From Monosporascus cannonballus (taxonomy: Eukaryota; Ascomycota; Sordariomycetes; Xylariales), in NCBI GenBank assembly GCA_004154925.1, contig QJNS01000238.1, positions 53,702 to 117,701 of the forward strand: DNA of 64,000 bases, given 5' to 3'. The translations under genes and the position numbers were made by a program. Position 1 is the stretch's first letter, and every line of letters starts with the position of its first letter. Below are positions 48,502-60,221 of the stretch, piece after piece. The notes under the pieces were generated by a model. It had not been told where the DNA came from. It made no database searches and worked only from the letters and a program-made list of their open reading frames with translations.

Positions 48502-48506
48502 CGTAT

Positions 48507-48900
48507 TTTAATAATCCGATAAACTTGGCAGCCCTAAAAGACAGTCTGGACAAAAATAAGACTAAACCCGACACAAAGTAGATTACGTAACGGATTGAAA
48601 GCTTTTAAGGATCTTGATATCTTAAGCTTATTAAGATATATAAAAGGATTAAGAAACCTAAAGGATTTAAGGGATTAAGTCTCTTAAATATTTTAAGTCA
48701 GGAATAAAATATATATGGTTATTATTTCTATAATTTAAATAATACCAGCTTATAACAATAATTCTTTGTCTAAAACGTTTTTAATGTTACGAAATGCATT
48801 CAAATATTATATTTAATACTTAAATTCTTACGATATTCTTATTAATGTAAATCTGTCCGACTTAAATTTTAGTAATTAATTAAACCGCTAAACCGTTATA
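48507..48900 (+). repeat. 5' LTR of element F
   Basis: 394 bp, TTTAATAATCCGATAA to AAACCGTTATA. U3 type as in element A, R-U5 half in common with the whole A family. Confidence 0.85.
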
Positions 48901-49146
48901 CGTTATAAACCTTTATTTAATAATACCATTAAACTTTAAATAATATTATCGATAACATATTTATTAACTAGTAGCCAACTTACGAAATTTCTAATAATAA
49001 CATAAATTTAAATAGTAAAAAATAATAATCCCGTTTAAGCAAAAAAGAAATGCTTCGATAATTAAACCTTTTAAACATATGCCTTATTTATCTTAAGAAA
49101 AAAACGTTAATCTTGTTAAATCGTTTTAAGCGGTATACGAAAAGTG

Positions 49147-49280
49147 TTACCGCTTGGTCCACTGTAAGAGCTCCAGTATATATGCAGCTGTAAACACCAG
49201 AATGGTCGCCACAATTGCGATCATTCCACCGATCTTTTGCCCTGGTGGCGCAGCGGTATAAGGTGCAGCCGTTACAAAAA
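49147..49280 (-). other. Duplicated membrane-peptide segment, copy 1
   Basis: About 130 bp of balanced composition inside AT-rich element F. The minus strand encodes YTAAPPGQKIGGMIAIV, then ILVFTAAYILELLQW and a stop, i.e. a single predicted membrane span after a proline/glycine motif. It is bounded by GTTAC at 49,148 and GTTAC at about 49,270-49,275. A near-identical segment lies inverted at about 50,572-50,712. The open frame extends through 49,147-49,329, but the upstream part is AT-rich sequence. I do not recognise the peptide; it may be a fragment of a host gene or part of a mobile element. Confidence 0.5.
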
Positions 49281-49419
49281 GCTCGAAAATAAAGATAAAA
49301 CTCCGAATATTAAAAACCTTTTTATGCAAATTAAGTTATTTAATTACATTTTATTAAAAAGTCTAAAGATATTATCAATTTCTTAAACTTAAATTATTTA
49401 ATAATACTTTAGCAAAATT

Positions 49420-49735
49420 ACAAATATTTTTTATATACTGAATTGGGGTAGAGACAATTGGTCTTGATTAGTGCGGATAACGATTTTATGTCACGGTACG
49501 GAATGGGACTGTCGAAAAGTGAAGAATTAAATCCGATTGTATTGATGGTGTTGAACCTTGATGACTGAAAAAATGACGGAAGATATGCTAAGTGGTGATG
49601 GTACCGGTGATGCCTGGGGGTTGAACCCATGGCGAAAAAGAACTTCTTAATATACATACGAAACTCGGGCTTTCTGATTAGCCGAGTCTGATCATGGGTG
49701 TAACACCCCGCCCCACTTCAATACTATCAAATGTA
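49420..49735. other. Balanced-composition segment inside element F, unidentified
   Basis: About 315 bp that is not AT-mutated, with sharp borders to AT-rich sequence. The minus-strand frame 49,418-49,657 (79 codons, PRHHRYHHHLAYLPSFFQSS) has no familiar feature. On the plus strand TGTAACACCCCGCCCCACTT begins at 49,700 and resembles the start of a fungal LTR, but no partner was found. It is probably a fragment unique in the genome region, captured by or inserted into F. Confidence 0.4.
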
Positions 49736-50082
49736 CTTTAGGTATTTTTCTATTCACCTTACTACAATTATCGTACGAATAAAATTTATAATCGAACAAC
49801 TATAACGAACCTGTTATACGTCTACCTGGAAGTATAAGCAGTATTCGAAAAGGGGGTCTTGATTTGCAGGTAATAATAGGGCGAGGAATAATTTAATAGT
49901 TTATTCGTTAAAGATATTTGCAGACATTTTTCTAAATTAAAAAACGGTGCCTTTAATTAAAGGCTTAAATTAATAACTAAGAAGCGGAACTAAGTAGGTG
50001 TTATTTATATAAAAAATCGACCGATTATATATTCTAATTTCTTTAAGTAAATATGTTATAAATCTGTATAATTTATTTAATT

Positions 50083-50577
50083 GTAAGATAATAAAAGTAC
50101 CACGTTAACCACAATATTAAAAGGTTAACAATTTTAAACCCTAATTAAAATTTGGATATCTTAATCCACTTTATAAGAACTAGCTATATATATTATTATA
50201 ATTACTTTTTCCTTTTTAATGACGTTATGCCGATTTTAAAGCTAGATAATATATCGAATTCCTAAGGCTTTACTGCGCTTTATGAGCACATAGCGCGGTC
50301 GGACCTTTCGTGCCGACCACTCGCCGAACGTTAGCGATTAAAATCTTTTCGGTTTGTCTTTTGGCTTTTTTTAATCTGCAACCGCCTTTATAAGGATCGA
50401 ACTCTGCTTTCGGTATATCGTCGAAATGGCGCCGAATTAGCTAATGCATCTAATTAGGGTTGGAATAATTATAAGATAGTAAGGGTGCGATGTTAATTAT
50501 AATATCAAAAGGTTAGCAATTCCAAACCCAAATTGGGGTTTGGACACCCTAATCCACCTTATAAGGACTAGTGTTAT
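50083..50577 (-). mobile_element. TRIM-like mini-retroelement, copy 1
   Basis: About 495 bp with direct terminal repeats of roughly 100 bp (about 50,083-50,186 and 50,477-50,577; landmark on the minus strand CCTTATAAGGTGGATTAGGG, GGTTTGGAATTGCTAACC). A purine tract (minus, TTAAAAAGGAAAAAGTAA, about 50,208-50,225) adjoins the left repeat, which makes it the 3' repeat. There is no coding capacity. The internal part contains GTTCGATCC and TTAGCTAATTCGGCG on the minus strand, resembling pol III boxes. It sits in the B-family solo LTR together with copy 2 of the membrane-peptide segment. A second, inverted copy of the element lies at 57,838. Confidence 0.7.
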
Positions 50578-50712
50578 GGCTGCACCATACCATCACGCCA
50601 CCAGGGCAAAAGATCGGTGGGATGATCGCAATTGTGGTATTCATCCTGGTGCTTACAGCTGTATATATGTACTCGTACATGTTGGAAGACATTACGGGTG
50701 ACCAGGCCGTAA
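50572..50712 (+). other. Duplicated membrane-peptide segment, copy 2
   Basis: Begins TTATGGCTGCACC directly after the outer end of TRIM copy 1 and encodes, in plus orientation, PPGQKIGGMIAIVVFILVLT and then AVYMYSYMLED. The first 13 residues are identical to copy 1 at 49,147-49,280 and the DNA is nearly identical over about 75 bp. The frame runs from 50,571 to 50,795 but its end is LTR sequence. It lies at the junction between the TRIM and the resumed LTR, so it was either carried in with the TRIM or inserted beside it. Confidence 0.5.
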
Positions 50713-50887
50713 CAACTAGCTGTGTATATCATCACAGTAATCTGGTCCCAGATCGCTTAGATTACTTAGATCAACTAGATTATCTCAAAAGTTAAACATC
50801 CTTATCCGGGGTTCAGCCTTGACAGGTCCGCGCTAGGCTTTAAAGATAAGTTTTCTCGAAACAGGAACCCCTGTTTCTGGAATAACA

Positions 50888-53800
50888 ACTGATGGAAAAC
50901 GTAATTGCTTAATTTAAACATATTATAAAAGATTTACTACTTTACTTACGAAAAAACAAAACCTAAAGGTAATACAAATATATAACGATTACGAATAATT
51001 TAAATAAGTATTAAAAAAGGTTTTCGGAATAATAGACGAAAAAATAAAGACCAAAATAAAAATTTAATAATTACGACAAAAAAGCTCGGTATTTAGGTAC
51101 GGGAATACATTTATATAACTGGTATTAAAACTGAATTAAGGACAAAAAACATGAATAATGAAATTTTTTAAGAACTTGAAAATTATAAAGAAAAGGTTTT
51201 AAACTTAATTAACTCGGATTTTTATTAAATTATATAGCCAAAAGAATTAAAATAGATAACAGATAATCTACTAAACGTATAAGAAATATTAAAAATAAAT
51301 ACGATAATAAATGTTAAACTAATATCAATGTTTCTCGATATAGTAATGCTTTATATAATACCGCGTTAGGGTTTATAAAGCCTAAAGGTATATATAAAAA
51401 TTCAAATCAAATTAAATATTATAAGTATAGAGCAAAAGGATTTATAGTTTAAAATACCCTTTACATAAAAAACCGCGACAAAATAATTAATATAATTCGA
51501 ACTGAGTATGAAATAAGGCTATTATAATAAAAAGTTTAACGCGAAATATATAAAGCACATAAATTATTCTAAAAGAGAGTTAAAATAATAATAATACGAC
51601 TTAAAGGAATTATTAAAGAAATACCAGAAATAAATAAAAAATATTGATCCCGAAATCCTTAATCGACCTAATAGAATATACGCCGTATATTATAAACGAC
51701 GAAAATATCCAACGCAGAGCGAATGAAAAAAAATCTATTGATTAACTTATCGTACGGATATATAAAAAGGCTTTGATTTTCTTCATTAAACCGGAAATAA
51801 TAACGTAAATAAATAATATTATCAAGGTTTTTGACTTATTACTTTATAAAATAAATTAAAAAACGAATAATACTCATAAAACGATATTAGTAAAAGGTTA
51901 TTACGGACATAGATTTTGAATTAGTGATGATTATAAATCTTAAAGATAATAAGGTGTTAAAAAGAAATTAATAATTTATTTAGAAATTTTCTTAAGAAAA
52001 CGATAAGTTACAGAAGACATAATAAAATATTATATATTATACGAAAAGATATTTTACTCTCTAAAGCAAAAATCGTAAGTTAATTAGAAACTGAAATATA
52101 ATTTAAAAATTAGGTATATTAATAGAAATGAGAAATATAAGCGCTTAATATATTATAAAAAAAGTTAAAAATAAAATTCGATCCGATTTTTTAAAATTAA
52201 AAAAGTTGCTTTTAAAAAAACTACAAAATAACGACATTTAAAAAGGTTTTATTCCTTTTTTGAAAAAGGCTTTAAATATAATAAAAACGGTTAATCATCG
52301 TATTACTTTAAACATACGAATTAAGATATATTAATACGCTATATTAGTAAATTACGAAATTTTAAACAAACATTAATCTATATTGAATATTCTTAATATA
52401 TTTCAATTTTGGTAAATATATAAGTAAGATTGTTCAATAATTGCGAATATCGAAAATTAAAAGTCTCTTCAGTATAAAAAGTTTATTTATCGTAAAAATC
52501 TTTATTTGAAGATTTGTATTTCAAAATTATGTTATAGTTTTTTAAGAAAATATAAATATATTACTATAAAACTTTGATCGATGCAAAAATTAAATAGGTA
52601 AAGTTTGATTTATATTTTACCGATAAGCAAAAATTTCAAAAAATGCAATTTTAATAATGGATTCGGAATAGCAACGAAGTTAAATATAAAGATATAATAA
52701 ATATTTTATTATTTAAAAAATGAAAAGTTTTAGTTAATATATTAGTATAATATTATAAATATAAATAGAGTTTAAAACAAGATTAAATACACAATTATTA
52801 AATTAAAACGGATAGGATTACGAAATCGTTTTAAAAAAGAATTTATTTACAAGATTTTACATTTCTTACAATTTTAAGGAAAATAAATTATATGTTTTAA
52901 ATAAATATTTAAAAAGTGGACTATAAAAAATAAATTTAACTCTTCAAATTATCTGTAAAATACGTAATATTTTTCGTATTTAAAACAACAATAAATTATA
53001 ATTCATAATCGACTATAGATAATTAAATAATATTTTGATTAAAAATCGAATATTATTATTTTTATTTATGGGAATAAGAAGTCCAGTTTACAAGATTATA
53101 TAATTTATAACACGGAAATATAAATATAAAAATATTTATATTAAGTTTAAACAAATATAAACGAAAATAATTATAAAAACAAACTAGACATTGTTTATAT
53201 ATTTCATTATATTTAATAAATTTAGAAACGTATTAATAATGTTTTCAATAAATAATAAATTTTATATTAATAAAATATTTTAATATCTTTCTTAAATATT
53301 TTTTAAAAATATTTCATTTATTCGAAACTAGGAATATAATGTATAATATATATTTATAACAAGTTCAAAATGATATAATCTGCCAAAATATTAATTAATA
53401 TAAAAAACCTTAATTTGAAAATTAAATAAGAAATATGATATTTAAAATATATTATTATTTTAAAATATGTTAAGTTAAATTTAAATAAAACCTTTATAAT
53501 TACATAATAATTAAAGGTAATCATGATCAAAACAATATAAATACTTTTTTAAATAAGTAATTATTTTAAAAACGTATTATAAAACTTTAATAAAATTATG
53601 ATGTTTTCAATTAACTTTATAAAAAGAACTCTTTTTAAATATATTTTATAAATAGAAAAACGGTTTAAAAATCAAAAATATAATTATGCATATATAAATA
53701 TTAATTAAACACAACTCAGTATATTATATTATGTTAAAAATTAATATTTAAGATAATATATGAAACTTAAAAACTAAAATAAATAAAGCAAAATTTATTT

Positions 53801-55110
53801 TATTATTCTCTTTGTACTGATTAAAAAAGTGCAATTTAATTACGGTATTTTAAAGACATAAATTCGTAATTACTATTATAAATATTTGAAACTCTAAATA
53901 TAATTCTAATGAAAACATCTACTAAATTAAAATTTACACCGATTATTAACATTTTATCCGTTTTATTTCAACTTAAAAAACAAAGAATAAATAAGTATAA
54001 TATGTAAACAAAATACAAATTTTCGTTTTCGTTATTATTTACAAAAAAAAGATTTAAAAACCAGGAATATAAATATATTAAATAAATAATTAATATATCT
54101 AAAACTATGATTAAAAACAATTATTATATTTTCGATATTACTTTAAAATCATATTCATGTTTATATCAAATTATAATACGGGTTAATATATATAATATAT
54201 ATTAAAAGATTAAATATTATTAGTAATAATCTATTAAAATATATAAAAAAATATATTATAAAGTTCCAAAGTAATTAAATAGATTGAAGGCGTAATATAT
54301 ACATAAATATTAACTATACGAAAATTTAGAAATTCACAAACACTTAAAATAATTTCAACATATTTAATATTTTTACCAATACAAATATTAATTTAAAAAA
54401 TCTAATAATATAAGTTGCATAAAAGAATATAATTATTACCGATTTTAAAAAAGCTATACCATTTAATTACTACAAACTTTATTATTAAACTTTTTTATTT
54501 AAAGATTTCACGATAAAAATATATTACGATAATATTTTTGTTATTCTTTAAAAACTTATAAAAGTTTTATATTTTTCGTTTTATCGAAAGAAATATTAAT
54601 ATATAATAAACCATATACATTTTTTAAAATACATTTAATATAGACGTATTATTATGGAAAAGAATTTCTGAAAATAGAATTAGGTTTATTGCAAAGTTGT
54701 AACAAAGTTTTATAATATAAATTAATATAAATTACAAATTGCTTAATATATTTAAACTTTAAATAGATAAATAGAAAAAAAGCTTAAATTTAAAAATTAC
54801 TTATTATTTAAATAGTTTATAATATTTATTGTTATAAAAGATTACAACGACATTAATCAACGTAATTCATATATTTATATCAAGTACTTACAAAAATATA
54901 TATAACAAATGTATGAATATTAAAAAAATATTTATATTAGATTTAAATACTTAATTATATAAAGAATAAAATTATAATTAAAATTAGTAATTAAATAAAT
55001 AAATAAATATTATAACCAGAAAAATTCAAAAGATTAACTTTTTTTAAAAAAAGACCAAATAATTTACCTTGTTACAAATAATATCTAAATAAATATTTAA
55101 CAAACATTTC
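50888..55110 (+). pseudogene. gag-pol remnant of element F
   Basis: Plus-strand remnants with no usable frame. The C-terminal part (about 54,600-55,100) is collinear with 200-750 of element G and with the reverse complement of 12,900-13,400 in A, marking integrase end and chromodomain. Upstream parts follow A and E in reverse. More than 4 kb without any open frame above 60 codons on either strand shows very heavy mutation. Confidence 0.55.
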
Positions 55111-55499
55111 GATTTCAAATATATCGACCTATACAAGGATATTAATAAAATTCTAAAATATGATTACTATTGAAGATTTTTACTTTAAGTTAAGGTTTAT
55201 TTAATTCTTATATTTTCTTCTCTAAATTAATAACGAATATAATAAAATTTTGTACGAAGTAAAGATAACTTCCGACATAAAAAAATAAATTTATCTAATA
55301 CTTAACTAAATTAACAAATTATGCGAATCTCGAAAATATTTAAAAATCCGCAAAAACGTTATAAATATTTAACGTTTATTAAAGAAAACTTTAATTAATA
55401 ATACCGAAATATTTTATAAAATAATTAAATTAATAATTAATTAGTTAGCAATATTAAACTTAATATAATTGGCAAAGATTTCGATAAATATAAATACGA

Positions 55500-55960
55500 T
55501 TATTCCGATTATTAATAATTTTGTTTTCGTTTAAAACGCTTAAACCTTTCCAATATTTGAACGTTTTTAATATTATAAAGGAATATTTCCATCCCTTAAT
55601 AACCAAATATTCGCCGTTATTTTTAAAAATAGTCTAATTTATTAATAATAATGCGTAACGTGTTTTAGATTTATTTTTCTTTATGTTATAAATATTTCTT
55701 TTTATTAAAAGGGTTTTTATATTTAATTTTAAACGGCCTAAAATATTATAAGAACCGTTATAAAGAACATATCGTCTGTAGTTTTCGGTATTGCAAAAAA
55801 TCTTATAATTTGCTTTTTTCTTTATATAGTACAAAAAATTCATAAAACGTGAATAAATAAATCGTTTTAATAAAAGAAGAATCATTGATACAATTACGCT
55901 AACGGAACGTTTTGATATAATGAAATATAATAAAATAAAAAACGAAAAGATTTACTAAAT
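55500..55960 (-). pseudogene. Antisense accessory frame, element F
   Basis: Minus strand, 55,634-55,885 stays open for 83 codons: SRFMNFLYYIKKKANYKIFC, then NTENYRRYVLYNGSYNILGR and a lysine-rich end. This corresponds to the N-terminal Cys-rich segment and start of the coil in the copies of A and B. Many cysteine positions read tyrosine. It lies directly inside the 3' LTR, opposite to pol. Confidence 0.55.
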
Positions 55961-55994
55961 TTTCGCAACGAAAATTTTAAAATAGAAGATATTA

Positions 55995-56369
55995 TGTTAT
56001 AATCTGATAAGTTTAATAAATCTAAAAAATGGTCGAAAAAAAATAAAACTAAACCCGACATAATGTAAATTACGTAACGGACTTAAAATCTTTTAAAGCT
56101 TTAATGCCTTAAATTTATTAAATTATATAAAAATTTAAAATGTTGCACTTTGTACGTTTTTTAAGCTAGATATAAAATATATGTATTTATTATTTCTCTA
56201 ATTTAAATAATATTAGCTTATAATAATAATTCGTTACTTAAAACGCTTTTAATATTACGAAACGTAAATAATTATTATATTCATTACTTAAAGTCTTATA
56301 ATGTTTTTTTATTAATATAAACCCGTACGAATTAGGTTTAATAGTTGGTTAAACCGCCAATCTGTCATG
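55995..56369 (+). repeat. 3' LTR of element F
   Basis: 375 bp, TGTTATAATCTGATAAG to CCAATCTGTCATG, followed by the duplication CGTAT. It is about 20 bp shorter than the 5' copy. Confidence 0.85.
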
Positions 56370-56374
56370 CGTAT

Positions 56375-59267
56375 TCTTTTGGCGTTTAGCCTTTTTTGTC
56401 TTTTATTCCTTTAGATATTAAGGTGCTTGTCGTATTCGTATATTTGTAATCGTTGCTATTTTCGATTAAATATTAAAATTCCGTTTTTTAAATTTGGTTT
56501 ATTAATAAGATATAAAACGAATTTTACTTCATTAAACATTGTATTAATTAAATTTTTCTACTAGTATATTTTTAGTAATCCTAAGATTATACCGTAATAT
56601 CCAAGTAAAACGATATGAAAACCTATTATTTAGTATTATCTTTACGAAAGAATATTAAGGTAATTAACTTCGCGTTGAATATTTCTTTGTTATAAACGTA
56701 ATTTTAACTTTTCATATTTATAATTAGGTAAAGTTTTAATTTATATTTCTATAATAAATTAAATATATTAATAATGTTTAACATAATAAAACCTTCGCTG
56801 AACTAAGTGCGATTTAGTATTTCGATATATTAATATATTTCCATGTATATATTTCAGATAAGAAGATTATTAATGGTTTTTATCGTTGCGTTTAAAGCTC
56901 TTTTTAGAAACTTCTTTTAACCTTTTTAAGTTTTGTTATTTCACAGTTTTTCTCTAAATAGTCCTTTTTTAATTCTTCTTAGAGTTTGTTTAACTTTATT
57001 TTTATTATTTATCATAATGCGTTAAGTTCTTATATTTGTCGGTTTTATCGGCGTAAATACATTTTACATTATGTTAAATTCTTTTGCTATTTTATAATCT
57101 TTCTTTTTATTTGGTAAATAATCTTTTGGTATAACGTATAATGTTTTATTAAGCCCTTTTTATAATCTGCTCTTTTTTTATTGGAAATTTCGAATAAATT
57201 ATCGAATGTTTTTAACGTTTTTTTAATATATATAATAAATATTATTTCAAAATATAGATTTGTAATATCCTTTTAATAATGCTCATTTACGACACCTTAA
57301 ATTAATTTCTTTGTAAATTAATAATTATATTAATTGTAAAAGCAAAAAATACGTTTTTATAAATCTCGCTTTTTTAGTTAATTTTATTATGTTATTTGTT
57401 TATTAATATTGTTTTGAAAGGCAATAATTCGAAGATATCGATATCACAGTTTATTTACTTTATTATTTCCGCTTTGATTAATTTTCTTTTATATATATAT
57501 ATATGCGATATATTAATAAATAATTCTTTAATTTATTTTATATCAAGTATTTTCTTTATTTAAAATATACGATATATATTTTACCGTATTAATATGTGAT
57601 ATTTGGATAAAAGTTTCCGTATATTTCTGATATATCTTTAATTATTTTAAAGCATTTTATTATATTTTAAATCTTTTTAAATAAACTATTTAGTTTTTCG
57701 TATTTTTCGTCGAATTTTTACTATAATTACCTCTATTCGTATTAGGTCCGAAATATATTAATATTTTGTTTATTTTTAGTCAAAAGTTTTGCGTTTAAGT
57801 TAAATACTCGTTTTTTCGAATATGATAATATGTATAGCTAGTTTTTATAAGGTGGATTAGGGTGTCCAAACTCTAATTGGGGTTTAAAATTGCTAATCTT
57901 TTAGTATTATAATTAATATCATATCCTTATTATCTGATAATTATTCTAATCTCTAATTAGATACATCAACCAGTTCGGCGTTATTTCGGCAACGTATCGG
58001 AAGCAAAGTTCAATCTCTATAGGGACGGCTGCAGGCTAAAGAAAATTAGGAGGTAGACCGAAAAAATTCCAACTGCTGGCGTTCGGCGGATAGTCGACGC
58101 GAAAAGTCCGACCGCGTTATATGCTTATAAGGCGCAATAAAGTTTTGGAAATTCAACATTTTATTTAGCCCTAAAATTGGGACGATTTTATTAAAAAAGG
58201 AGGAAAAATTATAATACTATATATAGCTAATCCTTATAAGGTGGATTAGGGTGTCCAAATCCCAATTAGGGTTTAGAATTGCTAACCTTTTGGTATTGTG
58301 GTTAGCGTTGCACCCTCGCTATCTTATATCGAAACGAGGGTTTAATTACTTTATCGTCGAGATTCCTTACAGATATATCGATAATATGTTATTTTGCCGT
58401 AATAATAATATTTAATTTAACTTTTGCTTTTATATTAAACTATTCCGAATTCTATAGGTTTTAATACCGTATTATATATAATATGAATAATATATTTTGT
58501 TTTTGAATTAACTAATTGGCGTTTACATTTAAAATATATTTTCCTTTTTTTTCCGTCGTTCGTATAATATATTATTAATTTTAATAATTTCAGTAATATA
58601 CCAATTTATTGTTTTAGGTTTTAGAACATTAATAATTTTATTTATATGCTTTTATTTTGATGTTTTATATAATATATCGATTATATTATTCTCTTTATCA
58701 TCGGTTGATTTTACTATAGCTCTAAGATTTTTAAAATTAGTAATATATTTCGAAATAGAATTTTTATTATAATTATAATATTTGTTATATCGTAATATAT
58801 TTTTTATATAAGTTTTCCAAATTCACTTTTAAGGTGTCTTTAAAATTTAAACAATTAGAAAAAAAACCTTAATAGTTTTTTCCTAATCGATTTTAACGTT
58901 TTCTTGTTAATCTCTTATTATCGTTTTAAACCACTTTAAAATATTTCTAATAAAAAAGACTATTATAGTAAAAGTTTTATTTATAAGTTCGTCAAAACTT
59001 GGAAAACGGAAGTATCTTTATACCTAGGTAAAGAATTTTAATCGTTTTTTTTGGTAAAGTTAAAGTTTTTTAACAATATATTTTGGTATGATAATATAAA
59101 TTAAAACAACCGTTATATAATTTATAAATTCCTGCAGTTATATTTTATATTTTTATATCTAGCCTAAAATTACGCAATAAAAAAAAGTGTTTAAATATTT
59201 GTTAATATTTTGATTAAAATAGTATTGTGTAAAGTTTAACGATATTCTTAAACAAAAATTTGTAACG
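56375..59267 (-). pseudogene. Element E reverse transcriptase start, gag and 5' untranslated remnants
   Basis: Continuation of E's minus-strand coding region beyond the F insertion. 56,380-57,300 is collinear with about 15,550-16,450 of element A (for example 56,430-56,480 against 15,580-15,630). It is interrupted by TRIM copy 2 at 57,838-58,322. The last kilobase before the LTR should be gag and leader, but nothing is readable. Confidence 0.55.
57838..58322 (+). mobile_element. TRIM-like mini-retroelement, copy 2
   Basis: About 485 bp, inverse orientation to copy 1. Direct terminal repeats at about 57,838-57,945 and 58,216-58,322 (TTATAAGGTGGATTAGGGTG, GGGTTTAGAATTGCTAACC). A clean polypurine tract AAAAAAGGAGGAAAAA (about 58,192-58,207) precedes the right repeat. 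The internal 270 bp is balanced in composition (58,000-58,130) and non-coding. It lies within the AT-rich body of element E. The termini are not resolved to the base. Confidence 0.75.
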
Positions 59268-59635
59268 TATAACGGCTAAAAATTTAATTAATTCTTAAAT
59301 TTAAATCGTATAAGTTCAAGTTGATAAAAATATTAAAGGAGTTTATGTAATAGATATAATAATTAATTATGTTTCGTAATATCGAAATATCTAATATAAT
59401 AGAGTTATATTATAAACTGCTGTGATTTAATTTATAGAAATAACGAACGTATATACCTTATAGGGTTAAATTATTTTTATTAGATTTTGAAGTTATTACA
59501 GATTTAATTTTATTAGATACGATTAGCTTTTTCTGGATTCACTTAAATCTTGACGTTAAGAAAGATCCAAATCACGTGAGCTATTTGTGTGGATCCAACC
59601 GTTCCTTACGACCGGTCTTGGCTTAAGTCGTAACA
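59268..59635 (-). repeat. 5' LTR of element E
   Basis: 368 bp, TATAACGGCTA to GGCTTAAGTCGTAACA. The right end (59,570-59,635) is hardly mutated (ACGTGAGCTATTTGTGTGGA), and the boundary with balanced-composition sequence is exactly at the LTR end. Confidence 0.88.
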
Positions 59636-60221
59636 TCTACCACTGCTAAGAAGTAAATACAGAAATAACTTCTTATTGTTGTTATTCTCATTATTTGCCC
59701 GCATGTAACCCACTCGTATGAATATTCCATTAGTGCATCACACATTACGTAAAATGTATGTGTGTCAATATTTTTTATTAGGAACCGGCAGTGCGGAACC
59801 AGCAAGAACATGCATCAACGATGGCGGGTTGAAACCTTGAGAGCCCATGATAAGTTGAGGCTGCTTCCTAGTCGAGCGGGGTTGCCAAGTGGGGTTTCTT
59901 TTAGCGTTGGTCGCTCGTGCGAACGGTCTATAGTTAATTTCCACGTCCCCTTCTCCTTGTGCGTAGTTCGATGTCTACCCCTTTCCCATGATTATCTCGC
60001 TTATGACCGCCCTTTGGTTTAGTATTTAATGATGGAGGACAGGACCATCACCTATACTGCTTCTCCGTTGCGACATGAACACACATCCCTTATTATGAGT
60101 TTCCGTTTTGTGCGTCGGACTCATTACGGTTTTCACTGGGCTGGACCGTGAGAGCATCCGTGCGACCAGGCACCATGATAGCATCGCGGAAGCTGTTGTT
60201 GGCATCATCACACCAGCTTCG

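Larger units (their letters stand above)
49801..50887 (-). repeat. B-family solo LTR, split by an insertion
   Basis: The left piece 49,801 to about 50,082 matches the first 280 bp of the B LTR (TATAACGAACCTGTTATACG, GGGGTCTTGATTTGCAGGTA). The right piece, about 50,740-50,887, matches its last 140 bp (CAGCCTTGACAGGTCCGCG, ACAGGAACCCCTGTTTCTGG, AATAACA). Together they give the expected 420 bp. No internal region or second LTR was found nearby, and no clear target duplication. Confidence 0.8.
48507..56369 (+). mobile_element. Element F: A-family Ty3/gypsy inside E
   Basis: LTRs at 48,507-48,900 (5') and 55,995-56,369 (3'), perfect duplication CGTAT (48,502-48,506 and 56,370-56,374). pol remnants are on the plus strand and the accessory frame on the minus strand next to the right LTR, so it is opposite to E. 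Its 5' untranslated region is enlarged by a B-family solo LTR (49,801-50,887), itself split. Without this about 6.8 kb remains. Extremely AT-rich. Confidence 0.9.
44262..59635 (-). mobile_element. Element E: A-family Ty3/gypsy, interrupted by a solo LTR and by element F
   Basis: Left (3') LTR in two pieces, 44,262-44,443 and 44,841-45,028. Right (5') LTR 59,268-59,635. LTR halves sum to about 370 bp, matching the 368 bp right copy. gag-pol reads on the minus strand and the polypurine tract is at about 45,029-45,052. Without F (7.87 kb with duplication), the solo LTR and the TRIM, about 6.6 kb remains. No perfect target duplication: flanks are CCTTA (44,257-44,261) and TCTAC (59,636-59,640). 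A one-base uncertainty in the left end (CGTGACGG rather than TGTGACGG) leaves this open. Confidence 0.85.

Noticed and set aside
59762..60022. 86-codon frame on the plus strand right of element E
   Set aside because: Non-ATG start, no protein-like pattern, and it begins close to the LTR; treated as chance.
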